A stretch of 62,701 nucleotides of DNA from Streptacidiphilus carbonis (GCF_000787775.1 NZ_BBPM01000036.1:8370-71070); one strand, 5' to 3'; shown: positions 15,334-24,293, counted from the stretch's first letter. The notes: a model not told the origin generated them from the sequence alone. Numbers and translations are program-made.

Positions 15334-17466
15334 GTGGGGACTGAGGACACTGACGGCAGGCGTTCCCGCAGCCTGGCCGACCGAGCGTGGCTTCGCGCCA
15401 TGGACGCCTACATCGCAGGGGCCTACACCCGCGCCGAGGAGGAGTTCCGCGCCGCCGTGCGGATCGACCCCGGGATGGCCGACGCCTGGCTCGGGCTGCA
15501 CGCCCTGCGCTCCGAGACCTCGGCCGCCCTGCTGGCCATGCACCGCCACCGGGACCGCTTCGGCGAGCAGCGCCGGCTGCACCGCCGCCCGCTCAGCTCC
15601 TGGTACTGGCTCGGCTGGTGGGTGCAACCGGTGCTGGAGGACGCCAGGGACCTCGCCCTGGCCCATGCCTCGCACTGGCTCGACGGCCGGCACCTGACCG
15701 AACTGGAGCAGGCTCTCGCCGACTGCCCGCCCCGGGAGCGGGACCGCTCGGTGCGGTTCCTGCACGCCTGCCGCTCCTATCTGCTGAAGGACTGGGAGCA
15801 GCTGATCCGGGACACCGACGGGCTGCTGGACGATCCCCTCCTGGGAATCGAAGCCGGCCTCTTCGGCGGGATGGCCAGGGTCCGGCTGGACATGTGCGGC
15901 CAGGCCGAGCTGCCGCTCTCCGGTTCGCTGGCCCGTTGCCGCTCGGAACAGCCGCAGCGCAAGGAGCTGCGGTACTGGCTGGCCCGCGCGTACGAGGGCG
16001 GCGGACGCAGCGCCGCCGCCCTGTCGCTGTACCGGGCGGTGCACCGGGTCGACCCGGGGTTCATGGACACCACCGCGAGACTGGCCGCGATCACCGCCGA
16101 GGACGGGGTGGATCCGGCCCTGCTGGAGGCCCCGGCCCCGCCCACCCCGCAGCGCCCCCGGCACGCCAGCGGCGGCGGCTCCGGACAGCCGGGCCCGTCC
16201 GGGGGCGACCAGGCGTTCGAGGCCGCCTTCTTCGACGCCTACGCCGAGGGCCCCGAGGTGGTGGCCGGCCTGGACGGCTCGGGCGCCGACCCGCTCGACG
16301 GCCCGTACTCGGCCGGCCTGCTGGACGGGGACGAGGGCGTCGACGGGGGCTTCGGCGAGAGCGACCTCGGCGGCGGCGAACTGGGCGGCGGCGAACTGGG
16401 CGGCGACGGCTTCGGCGGCAGCGGGTTCGGCAGCGGCGACCCCGGCGACGGAGCCGGTCAGCCGCCGACGGACCCGCTCGGCCCGCAGGGCCCCGAGCGG
16501 CGCGGGGACGATCAGGACGGACGGGAGGACCGCGACGCCGAGGCCGGCGCCCGGCACCGGGCGGCCCAGTCCACCACCCCGCTGCCGCCGGGGACGATGG
16601 CCCAGCCGGACCGTCCGCGGCTGGAGGCGGCGCTGGCCGAGCTGGACCGGATGGTCGGCATGGAACCGGTCAAGCGCCAGGTGCTGGCCCTGTCGGCGCA
16701 GCTGCGGATGGCCCAGCTCCGGTCCGACCAGGGCCTTCCGGTGCAGCCGCCCAAGCGCCACTTCGTCTTCTCCGGCCCCTCCGGCACCGGCAAGACCACG
16801 GTGGCGCGCATCCTCGGCCGGGTCTTCTACGCCCTGGGGCTGCTCTCCGGCGACCATCTGGTGGAGGCCCAACGGGCGGACCTGGTCGGCGAATTCCTCG
16901 GCCAGACGGCGGTGAAGGCCAATGAGCTGATCGACTCCGCCCTGGACGGCGTGCTGTTCATCGACGAGGCCTACAGCCTCGCCAACTCCGGCTACAGCAA
17001 GGGCGACGCCTACGGCGACGAGGCGTTGCAGGTGCTGCTGAAGCGCGCCGAGGACAACCGGGACCGGCTGGTGGTGATCCTGGCCGGCTACCCGGAGGGG
17101 ATGAACCGGCTGCTGGCCGCCAACCCCGGCCTGAACTCCCGGTTCACCAGCCGGGTGGACTTCCCCAGCTACCGCCCGGTCGAGCTGGCCGCGATCGGCC
17201 AGGCGCTGGCCGAGAGCGACGGCGACTTCTGGGACGAGGAAGCGCTGGAGGAGCTGCGCTCCATCTGCGCCCATGTGGTCCGCGAGGGCTGGATCGACGA
17301 ACTGGGCAACGGCCGCTTCATGCGCACCCTCTACGAGAAGTCCTGCGCCTACCGCGACCTGCGCCTGTCGGTCCTGGCGGACCCGCCCACCCGCCAGGAC
17401 CTGGCCACCCTGCGGCTTCCCGATGTGTTGCAGGCTTACGGCGAGCTCATCGAGGGGCGGAGCTGA
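15334..17466 (+). CDS. EccA-like protein: TPR domain plus CbxX-type AAA+ ATPase
   Basis: A 710-residue protein in three parts. Residues 1-270 are helical TPR-like repeats (AMDAYIAGAYTRAEEEFRAA, ARAYEGGGRSAAALSLYRAV). Residues about 270-410 are a disordered linker rich in Gly, Asp and Pro, with repeats such as LGGGELGGGELGGDGFGG. The rest is an AAA+ domain: Walker A FSGPSGTGKTTVAR near residue 482, Walker B VLFIDEAYSL near 542, and ILAGYPEGMNRLLAANPGLNSRF (sensor and arginine-finger region). The same layout is found in EccA of type VII secretion, which helps release substrates. No other ESX gene is nearby. The start GTG follows GGGGGACTGACC. Confidence 0.85.
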   Translation: MGTEDTDGRRSRSLADRAWLRAMDAYIAGAYTRAEEEFRAAVRIDPGMADAWLGLHALRSETSAALLAMHRHRDRFGEQRRLHRRPLSSWYWLGWWVQPVLEDARDLALAHASHWLDGRHLTELEQALADCPPRERDRSVRFLHACRSYLLKDWEQLIRDTDGLLDDPLLGIEAGLFGGMARVRLDMCGQAELPLSGSLARCRSEQPQRKELRYWLARAYEGGGRSAAALSLYRAVHRVDPGFMDTTARLAAITAEDGVDPALLEAPAPPTPQRPRHASGGGSGQPGPSGGDQAFEAAFFDAYAEGPEVVAGLDGSGADPLDGPYSAGLLDGDEGVDGGFGESDLGGGELGGGELGGDGFGGSGFGSGDPGDGAGQPPTDPLGPQGPERRGDDQDGREDRDAEAGARHRAAQSTTPLPPGTMAQPDRPRLEAALAELDRMVGMEPVKRQVLALSAQLRMAQLRSDQGLPVQPPKRHFVFSGPSGTGKTTVARILGRVFYALGLLSGDHLVEAQRADLVGEFLGQTAVKANELIDSALDGVLFIDEAYSLANSGYSKGDAYGDEALQVLLKRAEDNRDRLVVILAGYPEGMNRLLAANPGLNSRFTSRVDFPSYRPVELAAIGQALAESDGDFWDEEALEELRSICAHVVREGWIDELGNGRFMRTLYEKSCAYRDLRLSVLADPPTRQDLATLRLPDVLQAYGELIEGRS

Positions 17467-17469
17467 GGG

Positions 17470-17590
17470 TGCGGGCGTTGCACGGTTTGTCGCGCAGTTC
17501 CCCGCGCCCCCAGCACGTGCAACTGAGCCAGCCGCAGACCCCTAGGGGCGCGGGGAACTGCGCGGCCGGCCACCCGCCACCGCAACTCCC
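17470..17590. repeat. Dispersed hairpin repeat, copy C
   Basis: Core arms GCGCAGTTCCCCGCGCCCC (17492-17510) and GGGGCGCGGGGAACTGCGC (17545-17563) pair perfectly over 19 bases. The loop carries TGCAACTGAGCCAGCCGCAG, a diverged form of the inner hairpin of copy B. Located between the convergent EccA-like and ABC permease genes. Confidence 0.85.
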
Positions 17591-17625
17591 CCGCCCCCGG
17601 ACGCAACCCTCCCCGGAGGCTCCTC

Positions 17626-18837
17626 CTACGCCGCTTTCAACGCTTCCCGCAACGGAATCCGGGCCCCGCTCCGCAGCACCGCATTGCGATAGATCCGCCC
17701 CGCGAACCGCAGCAGCACCCCGCTGAAGGCCAGCGCCAGTACCAGCGACAGCAGCATCTCCCACAGCGGAGCGACCCCCATCGCGATCCGCATGGGCATC
17801 AGCACCGGCGCGCACGGCGGGACCATGGACAGCCACTCCACCAGCGAACTCTCCGGGTTGGAGGGCACCACCGAGATCCCCACCACCCAGGCCAGGATCA
17901 GCGGCGCGGTGGCCGGCAGCACCAACCCGCCGACGTCCTCCTGCCGGGAGACCGTGGCTCCCAACGCGGCGAACACCAGCGCGTAGAGCGCGAAGCCGAC
18001 CCCGTACCAGGCCAGCGCCCAGGCCACGGTGCCGATCGAGCTGCCCAGCGACAGGCTGAGCGCCCCGGTGAACAGGCCCACGCCCACCCCGAGCACCGCC
18101 GGGACCAGCATCTGGATCAGCCCCAACAGCCCGGTGCCGAACACCTTGCCGGCCAGCAGCTGCCACGGGCGCAACGTGGAGAGCAGCAGCTCGACCACCC
18201 GGCTGGACTTCTCCTCGACCACCCCTTGGGCCACCGACTGCCCGACGAACATCAGCGTCATGTAGAGCAGCAGGGCCGCGACGATGGCGATGGTGAGCCG
18301 CTGCCCGTTCCGCGCCTTGGCCGGCTGCAACTCGGTGACCTGAACCTTGGCCGAGGCCACGGCCTGGCCGACCGTGGCCGGATCGCCGCCCAGCTTGGTG
18401 ATCTGGGCGTTCAGCGCCGCCTGCTGGTCCACCACCTGGAAGAGCTGGTTCAGCGGGGTGCTGAGGCTCTTCTTCACCGTGGCCCGGATCCCCTGCGGAC
18501 CGCTCTCGGCCAGCACGGCGACGTCGCCGCTCCTCACCTGGTCCACCCCGGTCGCCCGGTCGGCGACGGTGCTGACGGTGACCTTCTGGCCCAACTGCGC
18601 CGCGGTGGCCTGCAGGGCGGGGGCGAGCGAGGCGTCCTGCTGCACCACGGCGATCCTGGTGGGGCCGCTGGAGAGGTTGGCGTAGTGGGAGATCAGCGGG
18701 ATGGCGACGGCGGCGGCCGCGGTGATCGCCAGCAGGACCAGGAAGGCCTTGCTGCGGATCCGGACGGTGATCTCGCGCACCGCCACCAGCCTGATCGCCT
18801 CGCGCGACCCGATCCTCAGCTTGTCGGGGGTCGTCAT
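17626..18837 (-). CDS. ABC-2 type transporter permease (NatB-like)
   Basis: A 403-residue membrane protein. One N-terminal helix (FLVLLAITAAAAVAIPLIS) is followed by a large extracytoplasmic domain of about 170 residues, then about five to six helices including LLLYMTLMFVGQSVAQGVVEEKSSRVVELLLST, the NatB/ABC-2 signature. The partner ATPase is immediately upstream with an ATGA overlap (18834-18837), so translation is coupled. NatAB-type systems export sodium, and related ones export drugs or peptides; the substrate is not predictable. Confidence 0.9.
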   Translation of the reverse strand: MTTPDKLRIGSREAIRLVAVREITVRIRSKAFLVLLAITAAAAVAIPLISHYANLSSGPTRIAVVQQDASLAPALQATAAQLGQKVTVSTVADRATGVDQVRSGDVAVLAESGPQGIRATVKKSLSTPLNQLFQVVDQQAALNAQITKLGGDPATVGQAVASAKVQVTELQPAKARNGQRLTIAIVAALLLYMTLMFVGQSVAQGVVEEKSSRVVELLLSTLRPWQLLAGKVFGTGLLGLIQMLVPAVLGVGVGLFTGALSLSLGSSIGTVAWALAWYGVGFALYALVFAALGATVSRQEDVGGLVLPATAPLILAWVVGISVVPSNPESSLVEWLSMVPPCAPVLMPMRIAMGVAPLWEMLLSLVLALAFSGVLLRFAGRIYRNAVLRSGARIPLREALKAA

Positions 18838-19760
18838 GCCGCCGCCTCCTCGGGCTTGTCCTGCGCACTGACCACATGCCGGAACAGCTCCGTCAGCGAC
18901 GGCTGCCGACGCGCGAACTCCCGTACCGGCCCGGTGGCCAGCGCGGCGCGCAGCACCGCCTGGTCGTCGGCGTCCGTGCCCAGGCTCAGCACCGTCCGGC
19001 CGCCGTCCTGGGTGAGCACGGTGACGCCGGGCAGCGCGTCCGCCCAGCCCTGAGCGGCCTGCGGGGCCTCGACGACCAGTTCCTCGGTCCCACCGGACCG
19101 CAGTTCGGCCACGGTGCCGACGGCGACCATACGGCCGGCCCGGACGATGCCGACCCGGTCGGAGATCCGTTCGACCAGGTCCAGCTGGTGGCTGGAGAAG
19201 ATCACCGGGACGCCGTCGGCGCACTTCTCCCGCAGCACCTCGCTCATCACGTCCACCGCGACCGGGTCCAGCCCGGAGAAGGGCTCGTCCAGCACCAGGA
19301 TCTCCGGGTGGTGCACCAGCGCCGCGGCCAGCTGAACCCGCTGCTGGTTACCGAGGCTGAGCTTCTGCACCTCGTCGCCCAGACGGCCGGCCACGCCGAG
19401 CCGCTCGGTCCACTCGGCGGTGGCCCGCACCGCGTCGACCCTGGTCAGGCCGTGCAGCCTGGCCAGGTACTCCAACTGCTCGCCGACCTTCATCCGCGGG
19501 TAGAGGCCGCGCTCCTCCGGCATGTAGCCGATCCTGCTGCGGGTCTCCAGCGTCACCGGCGTGCCGTCCCAGCGCACCTCGCCCGCGTCCGCCGCGAGCA
19601 CGCCCAGCGCGATCCGCATGGTGGTGGTCTTGCCGGCGCCGTTGCTGCCGACGAAGCCGAAGATCTCCCCGGCCCTCACCTCGAAGGTCATCCCGCTCAG
19701 CGCGACGGTGTCCCCGTAGCGCTTGGACACCCCGTCCACTTCCAGCCTTCGGTCACTCAT
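18834..19760 (-). CDS. ABC transporter ATP-binding protein (NatA-like)
   Basis: A 308-residue ATPase. Walker A GSNGAGKTTTMRI, Q-loop region RIGYMPEERGLYPRM, signature SLGNQQRVQLAAALVHHP and Walker B ILVLDEPFSGLDP are all present. The C-terminal extension of about 80 residues is typical of ABC-2 exporter ATPases. The signature reads SLGNQ rather than LSGGQ, as in NatA relatives. The ATG at 19760 was chosen over an upstream start because AAAGGAA sits in front of it. It forms a two-gene unit with the permease. Confidence 0.92.
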   Translation of the reverse strand: MSDRRLEVDGVSKRYGDTVALSGMTFEVRAGEIFGFVGSNGAGKTTTMRIALGVLAADAGEVRWDGTPVTLETRSRIGYMPEERGLYPRMKVGEQLEYLARLHGLTRVDAVRATAEWTERLGVAGRLGDEVQKLSLGNQQRVQLAAALVHHPEILVLDEPFSGLDPVAVDVMSEVLREKCADGVPVIFSSHQLDLVERISDRVGIVRAGRMVAVGTVAELRSGGTEELVVEAPQAAQGWADALPGVTVLTQDGGRTVLSLGTDADDQAVLRAALATGPVREFARRQPSLTELFRHVVSAQDKPEEAAA

Positions 19761-19853
19761 GACGTTCCTTTCCCCCGTACCGATGAACTGATCATTCACC
19801 ACCCCGTGGCAGGGTGGCAGCACATTTGAGTGCAAGTTGAGCTTGTCGGTCCG

Positions 19854-20933
19854 TCAGACCCTGACCTCGCCGACCAGTTCCTCCAGCACGTCCTCCATCG
19901 TGACCAGCCCCAGCGGCGTCCCGTCCCGGCCGACCACGCCGGCCAGGTGCGAGGTGGCCCGGCGCATAGCGGCGAGCGCGTCGTCCAGCGGGGTGCGGTC
20001 CGACAGCGTGATCAGCGGACGCCACAGCTCCCGGGGCACCGGCGCCTCCCGGTCCTCCAGCTCCAGCGCGTCCTTGACGTGCAGGTATCCCAGGAACGCG
20101 GCACCCCCGTCGACTGCACCGCCGCCGGCCGCACCGTCGTCAACCGCACCGCCGCCGGCCGCACCGCCGCCGACCACCGGGAAGCGGGAGAAGCCGGTGC
20201 GCACCGCCAGCTCCTCCAGGTGCCGCGCGGTCACCCCGGAGTCCACGGTGACCACCCGGTCCGGCTCCATCAGCACCTCGCTGACCGGCCGGCGGCCCAG
20301 CTCCAGGGCGTCCTCCAGCCGCTCCTGCGCGGTGCGGCCCAGCAGTCCGGCCTCGCGCGAGTCCTGCAGCAGATGCGCCAACTGCTCGCTGGTGAACACC
20401 GATTCGACCTCGTCCTTGGCCTCGACCCCGAGCAGCCGCAGCAGCAGGTTGGCGAAGGCGTTCAGGAAGCGGATCACCGGGCGCAGCAGCCGGGCCAGCC
20501 CGGCCAGCGGCGGCCCCAGCCACAGCGCGGCCCGCTCGGGACCGGCCAGGGCGATGTTCTTGGGCACCATCTCGCCGACCACCATGTGCAGGAACACCAC
20601 CACGGCCAGCGCGATGACGTAGGCCAGCGGGTGGGTCAGCCCGTCCGGCACGCCCAGGGTGTGGAAGGGGCCCTCCAGCAGGTGGGCGATCACCGGTTCG
20701 GCGAGCGCGCCCAGCAGCAGCGAGCAGACGGTGATGCCCAGTTGGGCCGCCGCCATCATCGCCGAGACATGCTCCAGCGCGTACACCACGGTGCGGGCCC
20801 GCCGGTCGCCGGCCTCGGCCAGCGGCTGGACCTGGCTGCGGCGCACCGAGACCAGGGCGAACTCGGCGCCGACGAAGAAGGCGTTGCCGAGCAGCAGCAG
20901 GATGGAGAAGCCGATCTGCAGTACGCCGCTCAT
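19854..20933 (-). CDS. CNNM/CorC-type membrane protein (second of pair)
   Basis: A 359-residue protein with the DUF21/CNNM transmembrane domain (ILLLLGNAFFVGAEFALVSV, AAAQLGITVCSLLLGALAEP, VVGEMVPKN) followed by two CBS domains. The first CBS domain is interrupted by a Gly/Ala/Asp repeat (two copies of about AAGGGAVDDG) between FPVV and FLGYLHVKDAL, encoded at about 20104-20173. No C-terminal CorC/HlyC FAD-like domain is present. The family is linked to magnesium and other divalent-metal transport. It overlaps the upstream paralogue by four bases, so the two are probably made together and may form a heteromer. Confidence 0.88.
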   Translation of the reverse strand: MSGVLQIGFSILLLLGNAFFVGAEFALVSVRRSQVQPLAEAGDRRARTVVYALEHVSAMMAAAQLGITVCSLLLGALAEPVIAHLLEGPFHTLGVPDGLTHPLAYVIALAVVVFLHMVVGEMVPKNIALAGPERAALWLGPPLAGLARLLRPVIRFLNAFANLLLRLLGVEAKDEVESVFTSEQLAHLLQDSREAGLLGRTAQERLEDALELGRRPVSEVLMEPDRVVTVDSGVTARHLEELAVRTGFSRFPVVGGGAAGGGAVDDGAAGGGAVDGGAAFLGYLHVKDALELEDREAPVPRELWRPLITLSDRTPLDDALAAMRRATSHLAGVVGRDGTPLGLVTMEDVLEELVGEVRV

Positions 20934-22276
20934 CGCTGCTCCTCCCGCCTGCGGCCGGTCCACTCGGTGCCGTCGCCGGTGCGGACCAGCAGCACCGCCT
21001 CGGTGCGGTGCCGGTCCATGCCCAGCACACTGAGCCGCCAGCCCGGCAGCTCCGCACTGTCGCCCTGCTCCGGCAGCCGTCCCAGCAGGTCGGCGACCAG
21101 ACCGGCGATGGTCTCGTAGGGGCCCCCGGGGGCGGCCAGGCCGATCCCCTCCAGCTGGTCCACCCGGCAGCGGCCGTCGACCTCCCAGGCGGGGTGACCG
21201 TCGACCGGCGGCAGCGGGCGCAGCTCCGGGTGCTCGCCGGTGTCGTGCTCGTCCAGCACCTCGCCGACCATCTCCTCGACCACGTCCTCCAGGGTGGCCA
21301 CCCCGGCGGTGCCGCCGTACTCGTCGACCACCACGGCCATCGGGTGCTGCCTGCGCAGCAGCTCCAGCAGCCGCTCGGCCGGGAGCGTCTCGGGGACCAG
21401 CAGCGGGGCCGCCATCAGTCCGGCCACCGGGGTGTCCGGGCGGCGCTCGACCGGGACCGCCAGCGCGTCCTTGAGCGTGACGATGCCGGTGACCTCGTCG
21501 ATGCTGTGCTGGTACACGGGGAAGCGGGACTGCCCGGTGATCCTGGTGAGGTTGAGCACGTCGGCGGCGGTGGCCGACTCCTGCAGCGCGGCGACGTCGA
21601 CCCGCGGGGTCATCACGCTCTCGGCGGTCAGCTCGCCCAGGCCCAGGGTGCGCACGAACAGGTCGGCGGTGTCCTCCTCCAGCGCGCCCTCGCTGGCCGA
21701 GTGCCGGGCCAGCGCCACCAGCTCCTCGGCGCTGCGGGCGGAGGCCAGCTCCTCGGCCGGCTCCATGCCCATGGCCCGGACCAGCCGGTTGGCGGCGCCG
21801 TTGAGCAGCAGGATGACGGGCCGGCAGACGATGGAGAACAGCCGCTGCGGTCCGGCGACGGCCCGGGCGACCTGCACCGGGCGGGAGATGGCCCAGTTCT
21901 TCGGGACCAGCTCGCCGACGACCATCTGCACCACGGTCGCCAGCAGCAGGCCGACCACCGCGGCGGTGGGGCGCACCGCGCCGCCCGGCAGGCCGATCGC
22001 GCGCAGCGGCGGGCCGAGCAGCTCGGCCAGCGACGGGTTGGCCAGCATGCCGACCAGCAGCGAGGTGACGGTGATGCCGAGCTGGGCGCCGGACAGCTCG
22101 AAGGAGAGGGTCCGCAGTGACCGCTGGACGCCCTGCGCCCTGCGGTCACCGCCCGCCGCGGCCCGGGAGACCTCCCCGCGGTCCACAGTGACCAGGGCGA
22201 ACTCGGCGGCGACGAAGAGGCCGTTGGCGAGGATCAGCAGCAGGGCCACGCCCAGCAGCAGCCAGGCGGAGGTCAC
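20930..22276 (-). CDS. CNNM/CorC-type membrane protein (first of pair)
   Basis: A 448-residue protein starting at GTG 22276 behind AAGGGGCG. It has the DUF21 membrane domain (LLLILANGLFVAAEFALVTV, GAQLGITVTSLLVGMLA, VVGELVPKN), two CBS domains (SVMTPRVDVAALQ and HPMAVVVDEYGGTAGVATLEDVVEE) and a C-terminal CorC/HlyC domain (DGRCRVDQLEGIGL ... GWRLSVLGMDRHRTEAVLL). This is the full domain set, unlike its downstream partner. A role in divalent-cation homeostasis is inferred from the family; older names call it a haemolysin. Confidence 0.92.
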   Translation of the reverse strand: MTSAWLLLGVALLLILANGLFVAAEFALVTVDRGEVSRAAAGGDRRAQGVQRSLRTLSFELSGAQLGITVTSLLVGMLANPSLAELLGPPLRAIGLPGGAVRPTAAVVGLLLATVVQMVVGELVPKNWAISRPVQVARAVAGPQRLFSIVCRPVILLLNGAANRLVRAMGMEPAEELASARSAEELVALARHSASEGALEEDTADLFVRTLGLGELTAESVMTPRVDVAALQESATAADVLNLTRITGQSRFPVYQHSIDEVTGIVTLKDALAVPVERRPDTPVAGLMAAPLLVPETLPAERLLELLRRQHPMAVVVDEYGGTAGVATLEDVVEEMVGEVLDEHDTGEHPELRPLPPVDGHPAWEVDGRCRVDQLEGIGLAAPGGPYETIAGLVADLLGRLPEQGDSAELPGWRLSVLGMDRHRTEAVLLVRTGDGTEWTGRRREEQR

Positions 22277-22369
22277 AGCGTTGCGCCCCTTCGGTTGTCA
22301 ACGGCCGTAGGGGCGTACGTACTGGGGGGTTCCATCGGGGAGGGATCGTCTCCAGGCTTGCGAGCGGTC

Positions 22370-22421
22370 GGATGGGTACAACGCGGATGGGTGCAACGCG
22401 GATGCGTGCAACAAGGATGCC
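22370..22421. repeat. 15-base tandem repeat, about 3.5 copies
   Basis: GGATGGGTACAACGC, GGATGGGTGCAACGC, GGATGCGTGCAACAA and a partial GGATG copy follow each other without gaps. They lie in the 163-base gap between the PH-domain gene and the first CNNM gene, that is in the probable promoter or leader of the CNNM pair. Copy number may vary between strains. Confidence 0.8.
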
Positions 22422-22439
22422 CGATCGAGCGGTGCGCAC

Positions 22440-22913
22440 CTATTCGACGCGACGGGCGGTCCCGTAGAGGTCGACGCAGGCCCGCAGCTCCCGGGCGGCC
22501 CGCACGGCCTGGCGCAGCCCGGAGCCCGGCTGGATCGCCACCACCGCCAGGGTGCTGCCGTCGGAGAGGTCCAGCAGCACCCACGGGTCGCCGCGGCGCA
22601 GGTTGACGCCGAGGATCTCGGCCCAGTCGAGTCGGCGCCGGCGGACGAAGTTGACCACGGTCAGGCCCTGCGGGTCGGCCCTGGCCGCCGGCCGCGCCAG
22701 CACCACGAGGACCAGGGCGAACAGCAGTCCGCAGCCGGCCAGCCCGACCCGGTCGTGGCGGTGCCAGTCGTCCGGGCCGAGCGCGGCGACCGTGCAGAAG
22801 AATCCCAGGCTGAGCAACGCCAGCCCCAGCAGCACCACTCGGGTCAGCACCGGCCGCCAGACGGTGGGCAGTCGGGGCGGGATCTCCAGGGTGCGGCTGG
22901 GGTGGGCGGTCAT
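22440..22913 (-). CDS. PH domain-containing membrane protein
   Basis: A 157-residue protein with two N-terminal membrane helices (LTRVVLLGLALLSLGFFCTV and LAGCGLLFALVLVVLARP) and a C-terminal bacterial PH-like domain (GLTVVNFVRRRRLDWAEILG ... WVLLDLSDGSTLAVVAI). Similar small proteins next to hisG are common in actinomycetes. The function is unknown; the domain may bind lipids or partner proteins. The ATG at 22913 lies 49 bases after the hisG stop, so co-transcription is likely. Confidence 0.8.
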   Translation of the reverse strand: MTAHPSRTLEIPPRLPTVWRPVLTRVVLLGLALLSLGFFCTVAALGPDDWHRHDRVGLAGCGLLFALVLVVLARPAARADPQGLTVVNFVRRRRLDWAEILGVNLRRGDPWVLLDLSDGSTLAVVAIQPGSGLRQAVRAARELRACVDLYGTARRVE

Positions 22914-22962
22914 ACGGACCCCCTCGATGCGACCGGACGGGGCTGCGCCTGCCGGGCCGGGC

Positions 22963-23811
22963 CTAGAGCCGGCAGGCGTGGATGTTGGTGACCAGGATGG
23001 CGCGGGCGCCGATGGCCCACAGGTCGTCCATGATGCGCTGAGCCTCCTTGCGGAGCACCATCGACCGCACGGCGACCCAGCCCTCGCTGTGCAGCGGCGA
23101 GACCGTGGGCGACTCCAGGCCGGGGGTGAGCGCGACCGCTTCCGCGACGTGCTCGGCACGGATGTCGTAGTCCATCATCACGTATCGACGGGCCACCAGC
23201 ACACCCTGCAGACGCCGCAGGAACTGCTCGGCGCGCGGGTCCTCGCCCGCGCCGGTGGGCCGGATCACCACGGCGTCGGAGACCAGGATCGGCTCACCGA
23301 ACACCTCCATGCCGGCGTTGCGCAGGCTGGTGCCGGTCTCCACCACGTCGGCGATCACATCGGCGACGCCGAGCTGCACGGCGGTCTCGACCGCGCCGTC
23401 CAGCTTGGTGAGCGCGCCGGGGGTGACCCCGTTGTCGGCGAGGTGCTGGGCGACCAGGCCGGTGTAGGAGGTGGCGATCCGGCGGCCCTCCAGGTCCTTG
23501 ACGCCGGTGGCCACCCCGGCCGGTCCGGCGAAGCGGAACGTCGAACCGGCGAAGCCCAGCGCCAGCACCTCCTCGGCGTCCGCGCCGGAGTCCAGCAGCA
23601 GGTCGCGGCCGGTGATGCCGATGTCGAGACGGCCCGAGCCGACGTAGATGGCGATGTCGCGGGGGCGCAGGAAGAAGAACTCGACCTGGTTCTCCGGGTC
23701 GACCAGGACGAGTTCCTTGGAGTCCTTGCGCTGCCGGTAGCCCGCCTCATGCAGCATCGCGGACGCCGGCTCGGAGAGGGACCCCTTGTTGGGAACGGCG
23801 ATACGCAGCAT
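22963..23811 (-). CDS. hisG: ATP phosphoribosyltransferase (long form)
   Basis: A 282-residue HisG, the first enzyme of histidine synthesis, joining ATP and PRPP. MLRIAVPNKGSLSE opens the catalytic part; DIAIYVGSGRLDIGITGRDLL and GVADVIADVVETGTSLRNAG are family signatures, the latter carrying the PRPP-binding loop. The C-terminal RRYVMMDYDIRAEHVAEAVALTPGLESPTVSPL belongs to the long-form regulatory (histidine feedback) domain. The ATG at 23811, preceded by GAAAGG, gives the usual length; an upstream ATG would add 15 residues. It lies 106 bases after hisE. Confidence 0.97.
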   Translation of the reverse strand: MLRIAVPNKGSLSEPASAMLHEAGYRQRKDSKELVLVDPENQVEFFFLRPRDIAIYVGSGRLDIGITGRDLLLDSGADAEEVLALGFAGSTFRFAGPAGVATGVKDLEGRRIATSYTGLVAQHLADNGVTPGALTKLDGAVETAVQLGVADVIADVVETGTSLRNAGMEVFGEPILVSDAVVIRPTGAGEDPRAEQFLRRLQGVLVARRYVMMDYDIRAEHVAEAVALTPGLESPTVSPLHSEGWVAVRSMVLRKEAQRIMDDLWAIGARAILVTNIHACRL

Positions 23812-23862
23812 GGGAACGGTGCCTTTCGGATCAGTGGGTTCTTCGGTTCCGGACATACAAGA

Positions 23863-23894
23863 AGCGGGGCACCGGATGTGCTCGGTGCCCCGCT
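23863..23894 (-). terminator. Hairpin in the hisE-hisG gap
   Basis: AGCGGGGCACC (23863-23873) pairs perfectly with GGTGCCCCGCT (23884-23894) around a ten-base loop. It lies between hisE and hisG, inside what should be one operon. It may partly terminate transcription or set the mRNA 3' end of hisE. There is no T-run. Confidence 0.5.
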
Positions 23895-23917
23895 CCCGTA
23901 CTGCTCAAGGGCGGGGG

Positions 23918-24187
23918 TTACAGATGGGCGTAGACGTCCTGCAGGGTGAGGCCGCGGGCGACCATCATCACCTGCAGGTGGTAGAGCAGCTGGGAGATCT
24001 CCTCAGCGGTCCGCTCGTCGGACTCGTGCTCGGCCGCCATCCACACCTCGGCGGCCTCCTCGACCACCTTCTTGCCGATCGCGTGCACGCCCAGGCCCAC
24101 CAGCTCCGCGGTACGCGAGCCCGGCTCGCCGGATACGGCCTTCTGCTGGAGCTCGGTGAAGAGCTCCTCGAATGTCTTCTGCGCCAT
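23918..24187 (-). CDS. hisE: Phosphoribosyl-ATP pyrophosphatase
   Basis: An 89-residue MazG-like protein. [38 protein letters not shown] and [19 protein letters not shown] show the EExxE...D metal site of HisE. It hydrolyses phosphoribosyl-ATP to phosphoribosyl-AMP, the second histidine step. The ATG at 24187 follows GGAGCCC; an upstream in-frame start would add residues with no family match. It is followed by hisG and preceded by ribH. Confidence 0.96.
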   Translation of the reverse strand: MAQKTFEELFTELQQKAVSGEPGSRTAELVGLGVHAIGKKVVEEAAEVWMAAEHESDERTAEEISQLLYHLQVMMVARGLTLQDVYAHL

Positions 24188-24293
24188 GATGGGCTCCACC
24201 CTACGGGGTCGGCCGACCGCTCCGCTCCGCCGTCCAGGGAACGGACGGCCAACCCCGGATGACATCATCCGACCGACGCGCATCTGCTCCGGA

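Noticed and set aside
15175-17274. Long minus-strand frame of 699 residues opposite the EccA-like gene
   Set aside because: Low-complexity antisense of a well-supported AAA+ gene.
22146-22584. Small minus-strand frames over the 15-base tandem repeat (RCTHP repeats)
   Set aside because: They only translate the repeat and run into the CNNM gene in the wrong frame.
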